Source: Chloroflexota bacterium (lineage in GTDB: Bacteria > Chloroflexota > Anaerolineae > B4-G1 > SLSP01). From it: 18,055 nt of DNA. Where the stretch lies: positions 2,488 through 20,542 of the forward strand of contig JAKJAB010000014.1 in the NCBI GenBank assembly GCA_022707725.1, written 5' to 3'. A program made the position numbers and the translations under genes. This document shows positions 1-7,342 of the stretch, one piece after another (position 1 is the stretch's first letter; each line of letters opens with the position of its first letter). The notes below the pieces were generated by a model, which saw only the letters and a program-made list of their open reading frames with translations, was not told the origin of the DNA and did no database searches.

Positions 1-1766
1 GTAGGTCCGTCCCACACGCCAGCGTCGTCCACGGTAAGGAATTTCTCATCGCCCAAGACGGGTAGGCTGCCGTGCCCGCTGTAGATTAGCAGGCCTGGCG
101 CGGCCCGTAGCCAACGCAACAAGTCCCGGCGGGTGTCGCTCTCATCATCTCCCAGACGGAGGTCAGGCGCAAATACGTCTGCCAGCGCATCCGTCATCGT
201 GACAAATTCAGGCTCGTCGTCGTGCAACAGCGACAAACGCAAGGTCGGCTTCCAGGCCAGCGTCTTGTCCACCATGGCCTGCACCTCGGCGACGGTGGAC
301 GCGGGAAAACGGCCAACCGCGATCAACGGCGTGCCGTCATCGCCCAGCACCATCGCGTGATCCGAGGCTGTGTCTCCTAGAAAGGCAGTGCGCACCCACC
401 CCGTCGGTACAAGCACCGACTCCGCCAACCACATCGCCCGTGGATCAGCGGAAGCGTCACCGACCAGCAGCAAGTAGCTCAATTGACCTCGCGCATGGAG
501 CGCCACCACCGCCGCGCGGATCGCTTCCGCTTCGGGCACACCTGCGCCAAAGGTGTCGTAAATCTGCTCCGGCGTCGCCACAAGCACGGATAACCCTTCG
601 GCAACACGCGCTTCGACCAACGGGGCAAGCGCCGTGTGGAAAAGGCGCGGTGCAATGATCAGATAATCCGCCGCCAGCATGTCCGTCTCGATGATTTCTC
701 GAGGGCGCACCACGTCGGGCGCAGGCGCAGTTTCAAGCGCGCCAATCCAGCCACGGTCACCGGGAAGTTGCGCCACACAAACACGCCCGCTGGCATCGCG
801 TTCGACCAGGCCGCCGCGCATCGCTCCATCCTCGCCCATCAAAAGCGCAGCCACATGTCCTTCGGAGATGGCCCCCCAACAAGCCGCCGGCTCCGCCTCC
901 GCGATCCAGCTCTCCCACCCGCCCGTATGCATCAACGCGCGTCGCCAGGTCACGCCAACGCGATCCAGCCACGTCACCTCGACAGGCGCGGCAGTGTCGC
1001 CAGGCGAGATCAACACCAGTTCGTTGTCACCCTGACGTGGTGCGGGGACAACTGCCGTCCATTCTTCCAGCGCATTGCCGTCCCAATAATGATCGTCCAC
1101 CACTTCCCCGTTCCACAAGACGCGGATATGATGATCGGGGTTTTGCGGCATACTGCTCTGCCCCCAAAAGCGCAGGGTCAGCGCCACAGGCGCAGCGAGC
1201 GCCTCTGTCAAGGAGACGGTCAGCGTGAGGGCCGGAGCAACATTGAACGAAGTCCACAGCCAGTTGGTCTCCGGCGGTGCGGTAGGGCGATAGGTGTTGT
1301 CTGCTTCCAACCACAACGTAGCAGTGGTCGCGGTTTGGTATGGGGTGGATGACGTGACGGCAGGCAGATCTGCCATCGATAGCGCGCTTTGCGCAAGCTT
1401 ATTCACGCCCCCGGATGCATCAAGTGTAAGTTGATAACCGCCCGACGGACCCAGGCGACCCGGCGCGGTCTCCCCGAAGAAAAGCAGACCGGGGCCATCG
1501 GCAGAGGATGACCAAATAATGGGGATCGCTTCTTCGCCACGTTTCAGGCGGAGATGCTCAGGTGCGAGTGTTGCGGGATCGATACCCTGCGAGCGCCACC
1601 ACTCTGGACCGAGCCAGCGCGGGCCGTCATCACGAACCACCAGCGTCCAACCGGCCGCAACATCAGGCGCTGGGGCCGGTTCCGGCGACCGCTCAGACAC
1701 AGCGCGACATCCCGCGAGCGAGATGAGCGCCATCAGTACCACCCCGATCGACAGCGTGCGCTTCAC
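1..1766 (-). CDS. Gingipain-type (peptidase C25 family) lipoprotein, 3' end beyond the window
   Basis: The frame is open from a GTG at 1766 to the left edge, giving 588 codons without a stop. The N-terminus (KRT, a hydrophobic stretch, then LAGC) is a lipoprotein signal with the lipidated cysteine at residue 20; starting at the later ATG (residue 12) would destroy it. Residues about 190-340 look like a beta-sandwich. From about residue 365 the sequence resembles the C25 caspase-like fold: DYLIIAPRLF, then SYLLLVGDAS, then YSGHGS around residue 565, which matches the catalytic-His motif of gingipains. The catalytic Cys would lie beyond position 1, so activity cannot be judged. The GTG overlaps the TGA of the upstream membrane gene by 3 nt (GTGA), so the two are probably translationally coupled. 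Likely an outward-facing, lipid-anchored cysteine endopeptidase; the substrate is unknown. Confidence 0.85.
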   Translation of the reverse strand, partial: MKRTLSIGVVLMALISLAGCRAVSERSPEPAPAPDVAAGWTLVVRDDGPRWLGPEWWRSQGIDPATLAPEHLRLKRGEEAIPIIWSSSADGPGLLFFGETAPGRLGPSGGYQLTLDASGGVNKLAQSALSMADLPAVTSSTPYQTATTATLWLEADNTYRPTAPPETNWLWTSFNVAPALTLTVSLTEALAAPVALTLRFWGQSSMPQNPDHHIRVLWNGEVVDDHYWDGNALEEWTAVVPAPRQGDNELVLISPGDTAAPVEVTWLDRVGVTWRRALMHTGGWESWIAEAEPAACWGAISEGHVAALLMGEDGAMRGGLVERDASGRVCVAQLPGDRGWIGALETAPAPDVVRPREIIETDMLAADYLIIAPRLFHTALAPLVEARVAEGLSVLVATPEQIYDTFGAGVPEAEAIRAAVVALHARGQLSYLLLVGDASADPRAMWLAESVLVPTGWVRTAFLGDTASDHAMVLGDDGTPLIAVGRFPASTVAEVQAMVDKTLAWKPTLRLSLLHDDEPEFVTMTDALADVFAPDLRLGDDESDTRRDLLRWLRAAPGLLIYSGHGSLPVLGDEKFLTVDDAGVWDGP

Positions 1767-3259
1767 CGTTGGCGCTTCCACATGATGATACCAGCCCCGA
1801 TAAAGCCTGCGCCTACAATGCCGCCGATGATCAACAGCCAGGCGGATAGCAACTTTTCCACCGGCACGCTGGACGGTTCTCCCGCCACCGGCGGGCGCGT
1901 AGGCGGCAGGCTCGAGGTCGTCGCCGCCGGACTCTCCTGGTTCTCAGACGAAGCCGGAAGGGCCGCCGAGGGCGAAGCGAGTGGCTCGGAAGGTTGTGCT
2001 TCATCTTGTGCGACTGTTTGGGTCGCAAGCGGCATCGCCACAGAGGACGATGCCGTCGCGGTAGCATCCGCGGGCGGCAGGCTTGGAGCAGGTGTAAAGG
2101 TGGGACGCGGTGTCGCGGTTGCTCCATCAGTAATTGGCTCCCGCGGAATGCGTGTCGATGTTGGTGCAACCGTTGCGACGCCACATTGTCCTGTCACATT
2201 GAGCGTGATGACGAAATCCTCATTGGCGTTGTTGAGGTATTTCACGCGCAGGGTGTGCGACTCGGTAGCGCACGGGCAGAATTGGCGCTGGCCGTCCCCA
2301 GCGACGCCCTCATTGTCGAAGAAGACTGCCAGAATATTGTTCGTTTGCCAGTATAGGTTCGTACATTCACCGGCGGTCAGCTCGGCCCAAAAGCGGACGT
2401 TGGGATTGGGCGTCGAGGTTGGCGATAGTGTGGGTGTGGGTATAGCTGTAGGCGTAGCCGTTGGCGTCGGCGTTGGCAATAGGATCGTCGCTGAAACTGG
2501 ATTCGTATAACCAGCTCCACCACCAGCTGGCAAATCTTGCACCTTGTAAAAATAGATAATTCCGGGCGTCACCGCAGTGTCGGTAAAGATGTAGCTGGCG
2601 CCCACTCCCTCATCAAGTGAACGAATGAAATCTGAAATCTCTGCGTAGCTGCCATCCTCAGTCAGACTGCGTACAATGCGGAAGCCTAGATTGTCTGTCT
2701 CGCTGGCGGTCTCCCACTTCATAATAATGCAGGCTGCTTTACCAGGTTCACATTCAGTGCGAGCTTCGGCGGTAAAATCGGTGATTTTAACAGCTGCCCA
2801 AACCAGCGCCACAGTAAACAATGCCATACAAAGCGCCAACAACAGCGCCTTGACGCGCCGCAGCACACCCCACATGTCACCGAGGGCCTGGTGCCCGGCG
2901 GTCAGCAACCTTTCGCGGCGCAATTGTCCGGCGGCGCGCCGGTAGAAGCAGCGACCATCGCGCTGCGCCTCCACGACCCGCCCCACAACGGCATCGCTAG
3001 GCCAGGGAGGATCGAAGCCCATATGCCCGTCCCCTTTCGTGAGGATGTACCCGCGCCGTTGTCCCAAATATCGGTGCAAAAACGCGCCCCGCGCGTTGCG
3101 AACGACCACCCAATCCCCCAGTTCGAGCGCCTCCGCCGTCACCGGATGGACAACGACTTCATCCCCTGGACGCAGCGTCGGCAGCATACTGCGCCCACGC
3201 ACCCGCAAGCGCAGCGGACCCGACAGGTTCTCTGTGATCGCGTCCAACCAGATCGTCAT
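1763..3259 (-). CDS. Membrane protein: S24/S26 peptidase-like domain, Fn3-like and Ig-like domains, Thr/Pro linkers
   Basis: 498 residues from the ATG at 3259, with AAGGAGGGG just upstream. Residues 16-100 resemble the S24/S26 Ser-protease fold: GRSMLPTLRPGDEV carries the candidate Ser24, LHRY the candidate His62, and ILTKGDG matches the signal-peptidase 'TKGD' motif. There is no N-terminal helix. The first membrane helix is at 138-158 and is preceded by RRVK, so the peptidase-like domain should be cytoplasmic. Then follow an Fn3-like domain (180-260, motif ETDNLGFRIVRS), a Thr/Pro linker (262-288), an Ig-like domain with four cysteines (289-360), a long Pro/Ser/Thr linker, and a C-terminal helix (470-493) ending KRQR. 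First gene of a two-gene unit with the C25 lipoprotein. The domain architecture is seen directly; proteolytic activity and any joint function with the neighbour are inference. An ordinary signal peptidase I is less likely given the topology. Confidence 0.85.
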   Translation of the reverse strand: MTIWLDAITENLSGPLRLRVRGRSMLPTLRPGDEVVVHPVTAEALELGDWVVVRNARGAFLHRYLGQRRGYILTKGDGHMGFDPPWPSDAVVGRVVEAQRDGRCFYRRAAGQLRRERLLTAGHQALGDMWGVLRRVKALLLALCMALFTVALVWAAVKITDFTAEARTECEPGKAACIIMKWETASETDNLGFRIVRSLTEDGSYAEISDFIRSLDEGVGASYIFTDTAVTPGIIYFYKVQDLPAGGGAGYTNPVSATILLPTPTPTATPTAIPTPTLSPTSTPNPNVRFWAELTAGECTNLYWQTNNILAVFFDNEGVAGDGQRQFCPCATESHTLRVKYLNNANEDFVITLNVTGQCGVATVAPTSTRIPREPITDGATATPRPTFTPAPSLPPADATATASSSVAMPLATQTVAQDEAQPSEPLASPSAALPASSENQESPAATTSSLPPTRPPVAGEPSSVPVEKLLSAWLLIIGGIVGAGFIGAGIIMWKRQR

Positions 3260-3276
3260 TACCCCTCCTTGAAAGG

Positions 3277-3304
3277 ATTATACTTGAAAGGTAAGGGTTT
3301 GCAA
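3277..3304 (-). promoter_or_regulatory. Promoter of the S26-like/C25 gene pair
   Basis: On the minus strand TTGCAA (3304-3299) is followed after 16 nt by a perfect TATAAT (3282-3277). The predicted start is near 3270, giving a short leader of about 11 nt that holds the ribosome site. It diverges from the glmU promoter. Predicted from sequence only. Confidence 0.7.
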
Positions 3305-3318
3305 TGGGTTAAGTGAGC

Positions 3319-3346
3319 GGTAGACGGCAGACAGTAAACGGTAGAC
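3319..3346. repeat. Four in-register degenerate heptamers between divergent promoters
   Basis: GGTAGAC, GGCAGAC, AGTAAAC and GGTAGAC follow each other without gaps. They lie between the -35 boxes of the two divergent promoters (3304 and 3367). The 7-nt period is the same as in other intergenic repeats of this window, although the sequence differs. Confidence 0.75.
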
Positions 3347-3366
3347 AGGGAAGGATAGAAAATTGG

Positions 3367-3394
3367 TTGCTTTGCCTATCTGCCATGCTATAAT
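3367..3394 (+). promoter_or_regulatory. Promoter of the glmU-cdd-GAF operon
   Basis: TTGCTT (3367-3372), a 16-nt spacer and a perfect TATAAT (3389-3394). Transcription should start near 3401, leaving a leader of about 65 nt. This -10 box also rules out the upstream TTG at 3394 as the glmU start. Confidence 0.75.
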
Positions 3395-3465
3395 TGAAGC
3401 ACGTTGATGCATTGGCGCGTGTTGTAACCGATACCGACGTGCAAACGGAGCAAAAGGAGCCACTT

Positions 3466-4839
3466 ATGAGCCTGGCTGTTGTAATTTTAGCTGCTGGAAA
3501 GAGTGAACGGTTTGTATCGCACCTTCCCAAAATCTTGCATCCTTTGGGCGAACGTCCGATGTTGGCCCACATTCTTGATCTGGCGACGCGCCTCGCCGAT
3601 ACCCCGCCGGCACTCGTCGTAGCCCCAGACACTGAAGATGCCACCCGTGCGTGGGCGGGCGAACGTGCCCGGTATGTCGTCCAGCAGGAGCCGTTGGGGA
3701 CCGGGCATGCTGTGCTGCAAGCACGGTCGCTGCTCGAAGAGGAAGCAGAGCATGTTCTGGTGCTCTACGCCGACACGCCGCTCGTGCAGGAAACCACCTT
3801 GCGCCACCTGGTGGAAAGACACATCGCCCGGCAAGCCGCTGCAACGATCCTCACCGTCGGCTGTGAAGTTTCGTGTGGGCTGGGCCGCATCGTGCGTGAC
3901 GCGTATGGGCGCGTCCACGCCATCGTCGAAGAAGCCGAGGCGACACCGGATATCGCTGCCTTGCGCGAGATGAACAGCGGCATCGGCATCTTTGCCGATA
4001 AGATGCTGTGGCGATTCCTCGAACAACTCGAACCAAGCCCGCACAAAGGCGAGTATTATCTCACCGACGTGATCGGGCTGGCAGTCGGCGCGGACCAGGC
4101 GGTGGAAACGTTCGAGGTCGATGATCCTAGCGAGGCCATTGGCGTGAATACGCGCGTCGATCTGGCGCTGGCTGAGGCCGCCCTGCGCAAACGCATCAAC
4201 GAACGCTGGATGCTGGACGGCGTCACCCTCGTCGATCCGGCATGCACCTACATCGGACCGGATGTGACCATCGGGGCAGATACCGTGATCTATCCCAACA
4301 CGCATCTGCGCGGCAAAACCGTTATCGGCGAAGCGTGCGCTATCGGCCCGAACAGCATGATCGAGGGTTGCGCCATCGGCAATCACTGTAAGGTGCTGGC
4401 TTCGGTGTTGGAGTACGCGGTGATGGAAGATGACAGCGACATCGGCCCCTTCAGCCACCTGCGCAAGGGCGCGCGAGTGTGTACCGGCGCGCACATCGGC
4501 AACTTTGGGGAGATGAAAAACAGCACGCTCGGCCCCAACGCGAAGATGGGGCATTTCAGCTATCTGGGCGACGCGCAGGTGGGCGCCAACGTCAATATCG
4601 GGGCCGGCACGATCACCTGCAATTTCGACGGGGAGCACAAGCATCCCACCGTCATCGAAGACGGCGTCTTCATCGGCTCGGATTCGTTGTTGGTCGCGCC
4701 GCTGCGCATCGGCGCAGGGGCCAAGACGGGAGCTGGGTCGGTGGTCACGCACGACATCCCGCCGCGCACCGTGGCCTACGGTGTGCCTGCGCGAGTCCGC
4801 AAGCACCTCGACGACAATCCGCAGGAATCTGGCGAGTGA
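3466..4839 (+). CDS. glmU: Bifunctional UDP-N-acetylglucosamine pyrophosphorylase / glucosamine-1-phosphate N-acetyltransferase
   Basis: 457 residues, the usual length for GlmU. It acetylates glucosamine-1-phosphate and then couples it to UTP, giving UDP-GlcNAc for peptidoglycan. The N-terminal half has the nucleotidyltransferase signature LAAGKSERF with LPKILHPLG, then QEPLGTGHAV, YADTPLV, NSGIGIF and EYYLTDVI. The C-terminal half is a left-handed beta-helix of hexapeptide repeats with the acetyltransferase residues in GPFSHLR, GNFGEMKNS, GHFSYLGD and DGEHKHPT, followed by the family motif NIGAGTITCNFDG. The ATG at 3466 follows AAAGGAG at a good distance. A TTG 72 nt upstream keeps the frame open but sits in the -10 box, so it is rejected. 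First gene of the operon; cdd follows after 3 nt. Confidence 0.97.
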   Translation: MSLAVVILAAGKSERFVSHLPKILHPLGERPMLAHILDLATRLADTPPALVVAPDTEDATRAWAGERARYVVQQEPLGTGHAVLQARSLLEEEAEHVLVLYADTPLVQETTLRHLVERHIARQAAATILTVGCEVSCGLGRIVRDAYGRVHAIVEEAEATPDIAALREMNSGIGIFADKMLWRFLEQLEPSPHKGEYYLTDVIGLAVGADQAVETFEVDDPSEAIGVNTRVDLALAEAALRKRINERWMLDGVTLVDPACTYIGPDVTIGADTVIYPNTHLRGKTVIGEACAIGPNSMIEGCAIGNHCKVLASVLEYAVMEDDSDIGPFSHLRKGARVCTGAHIGNFGEMKNSTLGPNAKMGHFSYLGDAQVGANVNIGAGTITCNFDGEHKHPTVIEDGVFIGSDSLLVAPLRIGAGAKTGAGSVVTHDIPPRTVAYGVPARVRKHLDDNPQESGE

Positions 4840-4842
4840 AAA

Positions 4843-5271
4843 ATGTCTACCTCGAATCTGCACGAATTCATACAAATTGACGCAGCGCAGCTTGTGACAC
4901 AAGCCATCGCAGCGCTAGAGCGCGCCTACGCCCCCTACTCCGGCTATCCGGTCGGCGCGGCGGTACTCGGTGATGACGGGCGCGTGTATGCCGGCTGCAA
5001 CATCGAAAACGCCGTCTATCCCCTGACTATCTGCGCGGAGCGCGTCGCCATCACCAAGGCAATCTCTGAGGGCGCACAGCACATTCTTGCCGTCGCCGTC
5101 GCCACCGCCAACGGTGGAACACCCTGCGGTTCGTGTCGCCAGGTGATGCGAGAATTTGGCGCACCAACGATGCCGGTCTTCATCGCGCGATCTGATGGCA
5201 GCTACCGGCAGCGAACGTTGGAAGAACTCCTACCCGAAGGCTTCTCTGCCGCTGATTTGACTGAGAAATAA
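4843..5271 (+). CDS. cdd: Cytidine deaminase (homotetrameric zinc type)
   Basis: 142 residues, slightly longer than typical tetrameric cytidine deaminases. It hydrolyses cytidine and deoxycytidine to uridine and deoxyuridine in pyrimidine salvage. All active-site elements are visible: YAPYSGYPVGAAV near the N-terminus, the substrate-binding GCNIENA, the zinc ligand and proton-shuttle Glu in CAERVAI, and the two further zinc cysteines in PCGSCRQV. The first about 15 residues are an unconserved-looking extension, so a later start cannot be excluded, but no better ribosome site was seen. It begins 3 nt after glmU stops, with no strong Shine-Dalgarno, which suggests coupling to glmU translation. 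The GAF protein follows after 5 nt. Confidence 0.96.
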   Translation: MSTSNLHEFIQIDAAQLVTQAIAALERAYAPYSGYPVGAAVLGDDGRVYAGCNIENAVYPLTICAERVAITKAISEGAQHILAVAVATANGGTPCGSCRQVMREFGAPTMPVFIARSDGSYRQRTLEELLPEGFSAADLTEK

Positions 5272-5276
5272 CAACA

Positions 5277-6908
5277 ATGCAATCCACACTTGCTTCCGTG
5301 GAATCTTACGATCGCACAGCGCAAAAGACGGCGGTTAATGCCTGTCTGGATGCCATGACCTTGGCGGCGCTCCCGCGGGTGGCGCTGGCCTTCGGCATTT
5401 TCCATCTGATCTGCATCGCTTATCACCTTCTGGCTTCAGAACCGGTCGGGCTGTCCGTCGCACTGCTCTTCGTCTCGGCGCTGCTGTCGTTTGCGCTGTT
5501 TGGCGCGTTGCGGGCGTGGACCTTGTCGCCGCGCCACGCCCCTGCAGTGACCGCAGCACAGATCACGCTGACGTCCCTCAATGTTCTGTACGCGCTTTTT
5601 GCGACGGGTACGCCGCGCGCCACCGGGTTGCTTATGCTCATCGTCATCAGCGCGGGACTGCTGCTCATGCGGCCATTCTGGTTTGGATTGGTGTTAAGCC
5701 TCAGTCTGGCAGGATGGTTGATGGTGCTGCTAATTTCCATCTCTGCGGGATGGGCAAACGCGGGTCTTGACCTGGTGCTGGCGTCAGTCCTTGCGGTGGC
5801 CATTCACATGATCCGCCGCGCCGACTGCGGGCAAATCGCCGTATTGCGCCAACAAAACGAGGCGCAGGCTGCGGCTATCCAACGGCGGATCGCCCAGGTG
5901 GAGACCAATCGCGCCATTGCCGAACACTTCAGCACCTTCGACGACCTGGATGTGCTGTTACAACACGCGACAGACAGCATCGGCACACGTTACGGGTGTA
6001 CCTATGTCGGCATCTTTCTGTTGGACGAGAAAACCGGAGAGTTGGTCGCACGCGCGGGAACCGGCAGCGCGGGGCGGGCAGCCATGCAGGCCGGCGCGCG
6101 CATCAACGTTGGCCGTGGCATTATTGGTTGGGTGGCGGAAAACCGCCGCGTGGCCTACGCCAGAGATGCGACGCGGGATCCACGATTCGTCATCTGGGAT
6201 TTGCTGCCCGACACCCGTTCGGAGTTAACCCTGCCCTTGCACGTGGGCAATCGCCTGCTGGGAGTGTTAGACGTGCAGAGCAACCAGCCCAACGCTTTCC
6301 ACGACGAGGATGTGACGGCACTCCATCTGATGGCGGACCACATCGCGTTGGCGGTGCAGAATATGCTGCTGCGGCAGGTGGAGAAGGATCGCCGCCGGCT
6401 GATGGAAACCCTGCACCACGTCGGCCGGGCACTCTCCCGTCCGATGGATACACAGGCGGCTTTCGATATGATCCTGCAGCAACTCGCCAACGTGCTCCCA
6501 TACGACCGCGGCTCAGTCATGCTGCAAAACGATACGCTTTTGGAACTGGTTGCAGCGCGCGGATTCCCCGGCAGCAAACGCGCCTTTCGCTGGCGGGTAC
6601 CCGTGCGTGCGGGTGATGTCTACGACGAGATTCGCCGCACCCAACGACCACTGATCCTGGACGATGCGTTACGGCGTGCGGATTGGTTTCACCTGCAAGA
6701 CCTGCTCCCCGCGCGCAGCTGGATCGGCATCCCATTGATCCACGAAGACAAAGTGATTGGGATGCTCTCGTTAGCGCGGGAGACGTACACCCCCTTCACC
6801 GAGGATGAAATCGCCTTCGCGACGGTGTTCGCGTGGCAAGCCTCTGTTGTTTTGGAAAATGCGCGGCTCAGCGTCGAATTGCACAAACGAGCGGCGCAGC
6901 CAGGATGA
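5277..6908 (+). CDS. Six-helix membrane protein with two GAF sensor domains and no visible output domain
   Basis: 543 residues. Six probable membrane helices (about 32-52, 58-78, 94-112, 115-131, 135-157, 161-180) are followed by a charged, coiled-coil-like linker (183-215). GAF domain 1 is at about 222-362 (TYVGIFLLDEKTGELV, GRGIIGWVAENR, TLPLHVGNRLLGVLDV). A short helical linker leads to GAF domain 2 at about 391-530 (YDRGSVMLQNDTLLELVAARG, GIPLIHEDKVIGMLSL). It ends soon after the second GAF domain, with no histidine-kinase, GGDEF, phosphatase or DNA-binding region. GAF domains bind small ligands or mediate protein contacts; no ligand can be named. Third gene of the glmU-cdd operon, with a 5-nt gap and no clear ribosome site. 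It could be a sensory partner for a kinase encoded elsewhere. Confidence 0.9.
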   Translation: MQSTLASVESYDRTAQKTAVNACLDAMTLAALPRVALAFGIFHLICIAYHLLASEPVGLSVALLFVSALLSFALFGALRAWTLSPRHAPAVTAAQITLTSLNVLYALFATGTPRATGLLMLIVISAGLLLMRPFWFGLVLSLSLAGWLMVLLISISAGWANAGLDLVLASVLAVAIHMIRRADCGQIAVLRQQNEAQAAAIQRRIAQVETNRAIAEHFSTFDDLDVLLQHATDSIGTRYGCTYVGIFLLDEKTGELVARAGTGSAGRAAMQAGARINVGRGIIGWVAENRRVAYARDATRDPRFVIWDLLPDTRSELTLPLHVGNRLLGVLDVQSNQPNAFHDEDVTALHLMADHIALAVQNMLLRQVEKDRRRLMETLHHVGRALSRPMDTQAAFDMILQQLANVLPYDRGSVMLQNDTLLELVAARGFPGSKRAFRWRVPVRAGDVYDEIRRTQRPLILDDALRRADWFHLQDLLPARSWIGIPLIHEDKVIGMLSLARETYTPFTEDEIAFATVFAWQASVVLENARLSVELHKRAAQPG

Positions 6909-6970
6909 ACTTCGGTATCGTCTGGAATATCGGGCGCGTTTATTCAGAGGATGTTAGAGGTAAAATTAAC

Positions 6971-7025
6971 CGCGGATTTACACCAGAAGTAGATTCCTCT
7001 ATCCCAGCTCTGGCGTAAATCCGCG
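6971..7025. repeat. 17-bp inverted repeat with one mismatch, 21-nt loop
   Basis: CGCGGATTTACACCAGA (6971-6987) and TCTGGCGTAAATCCGCG (7009-7025) pair along all 17 positions except one. It lies about 60 nt after the stop of the GAF gene. There is no T-run on either side, so it is not a classic intrinsic terminator. It could still end transcription, protect the mRNA 3' end, or be a remnant of a small repeat element. Confidence 0.8.
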
Positions 7026-7181
7026 TCCCACAATAAGTTTGCTTATCCGCCGGTCGGCCACAATCGCCGGCACTGCCAGCACCGCTGACCCCAAAGAAGA
7101 TCAAAACAATCGATCCTTATATATGCCGAGGTCATCCGGTTCCTACTTTATCAAACATTAGTATAAATCACATTATCACGA

Positions 7182-7221
7182 GTTATGTTTGTGTTATGTG
7201 ACTGTTATGTGGCAGTTTTGT
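7182..7221. promoter_or_regulatory. Four direct repeats at exact 11-bp spacing, candidate response-regulator operator
   Basis: GTTATGT occurs at 7182, 7193 and 7204, and GTTTTGT at 7215. Each 7-bp unit is separated by 4 bp, so the sites recur once per helical turn on the same face. Seven-bp direct repeats with 4-bp gaps are the known arrangement of OmpR/PhoB-family operators such as the Pho box. It lies about 120 bp upstream of purA. Which protein binds it is unknown. Confidence 0.6.
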
Positions 7222-7342
7222 TGGTGTGTTGGAGTTTCGCCAAATCTGTGGTAGAACTCTCTCAGAGAATCCTGGTAGTTCAGGCGCAGAAAGCAGCCCG
7301 TGAACTAAATCAGAGATTCAGTTGGCGGAAAAGGAGGACAGT

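Larger units (their letters stand above)
6909..7342. other. Gene-free region between the GAF gene and purA
   Basis: No convincing coding frame was found on either strand. The region holds a 17-bp inverted repeat (6971-7025), four 11-bp-spaced direct repeats (7182-7221), a weak promoter-like pair (TTGGAG at about 7230, 17 nt, TAGAAC) and a short TAGTTCA/TGAACTA inverted repeat just before the purA ribosome site. Base composition becomes AT-rich from about 7085 to 7260, as expected for a regulatory region. Confidence 0.7.

Noticed and set aside
3394..3465. Longer GlmU starting at a TTG
   Set aside because: The TTG overlaps the -10 box, and the ATG at 3466 has a good ribosome site and the conserved N-terminus.
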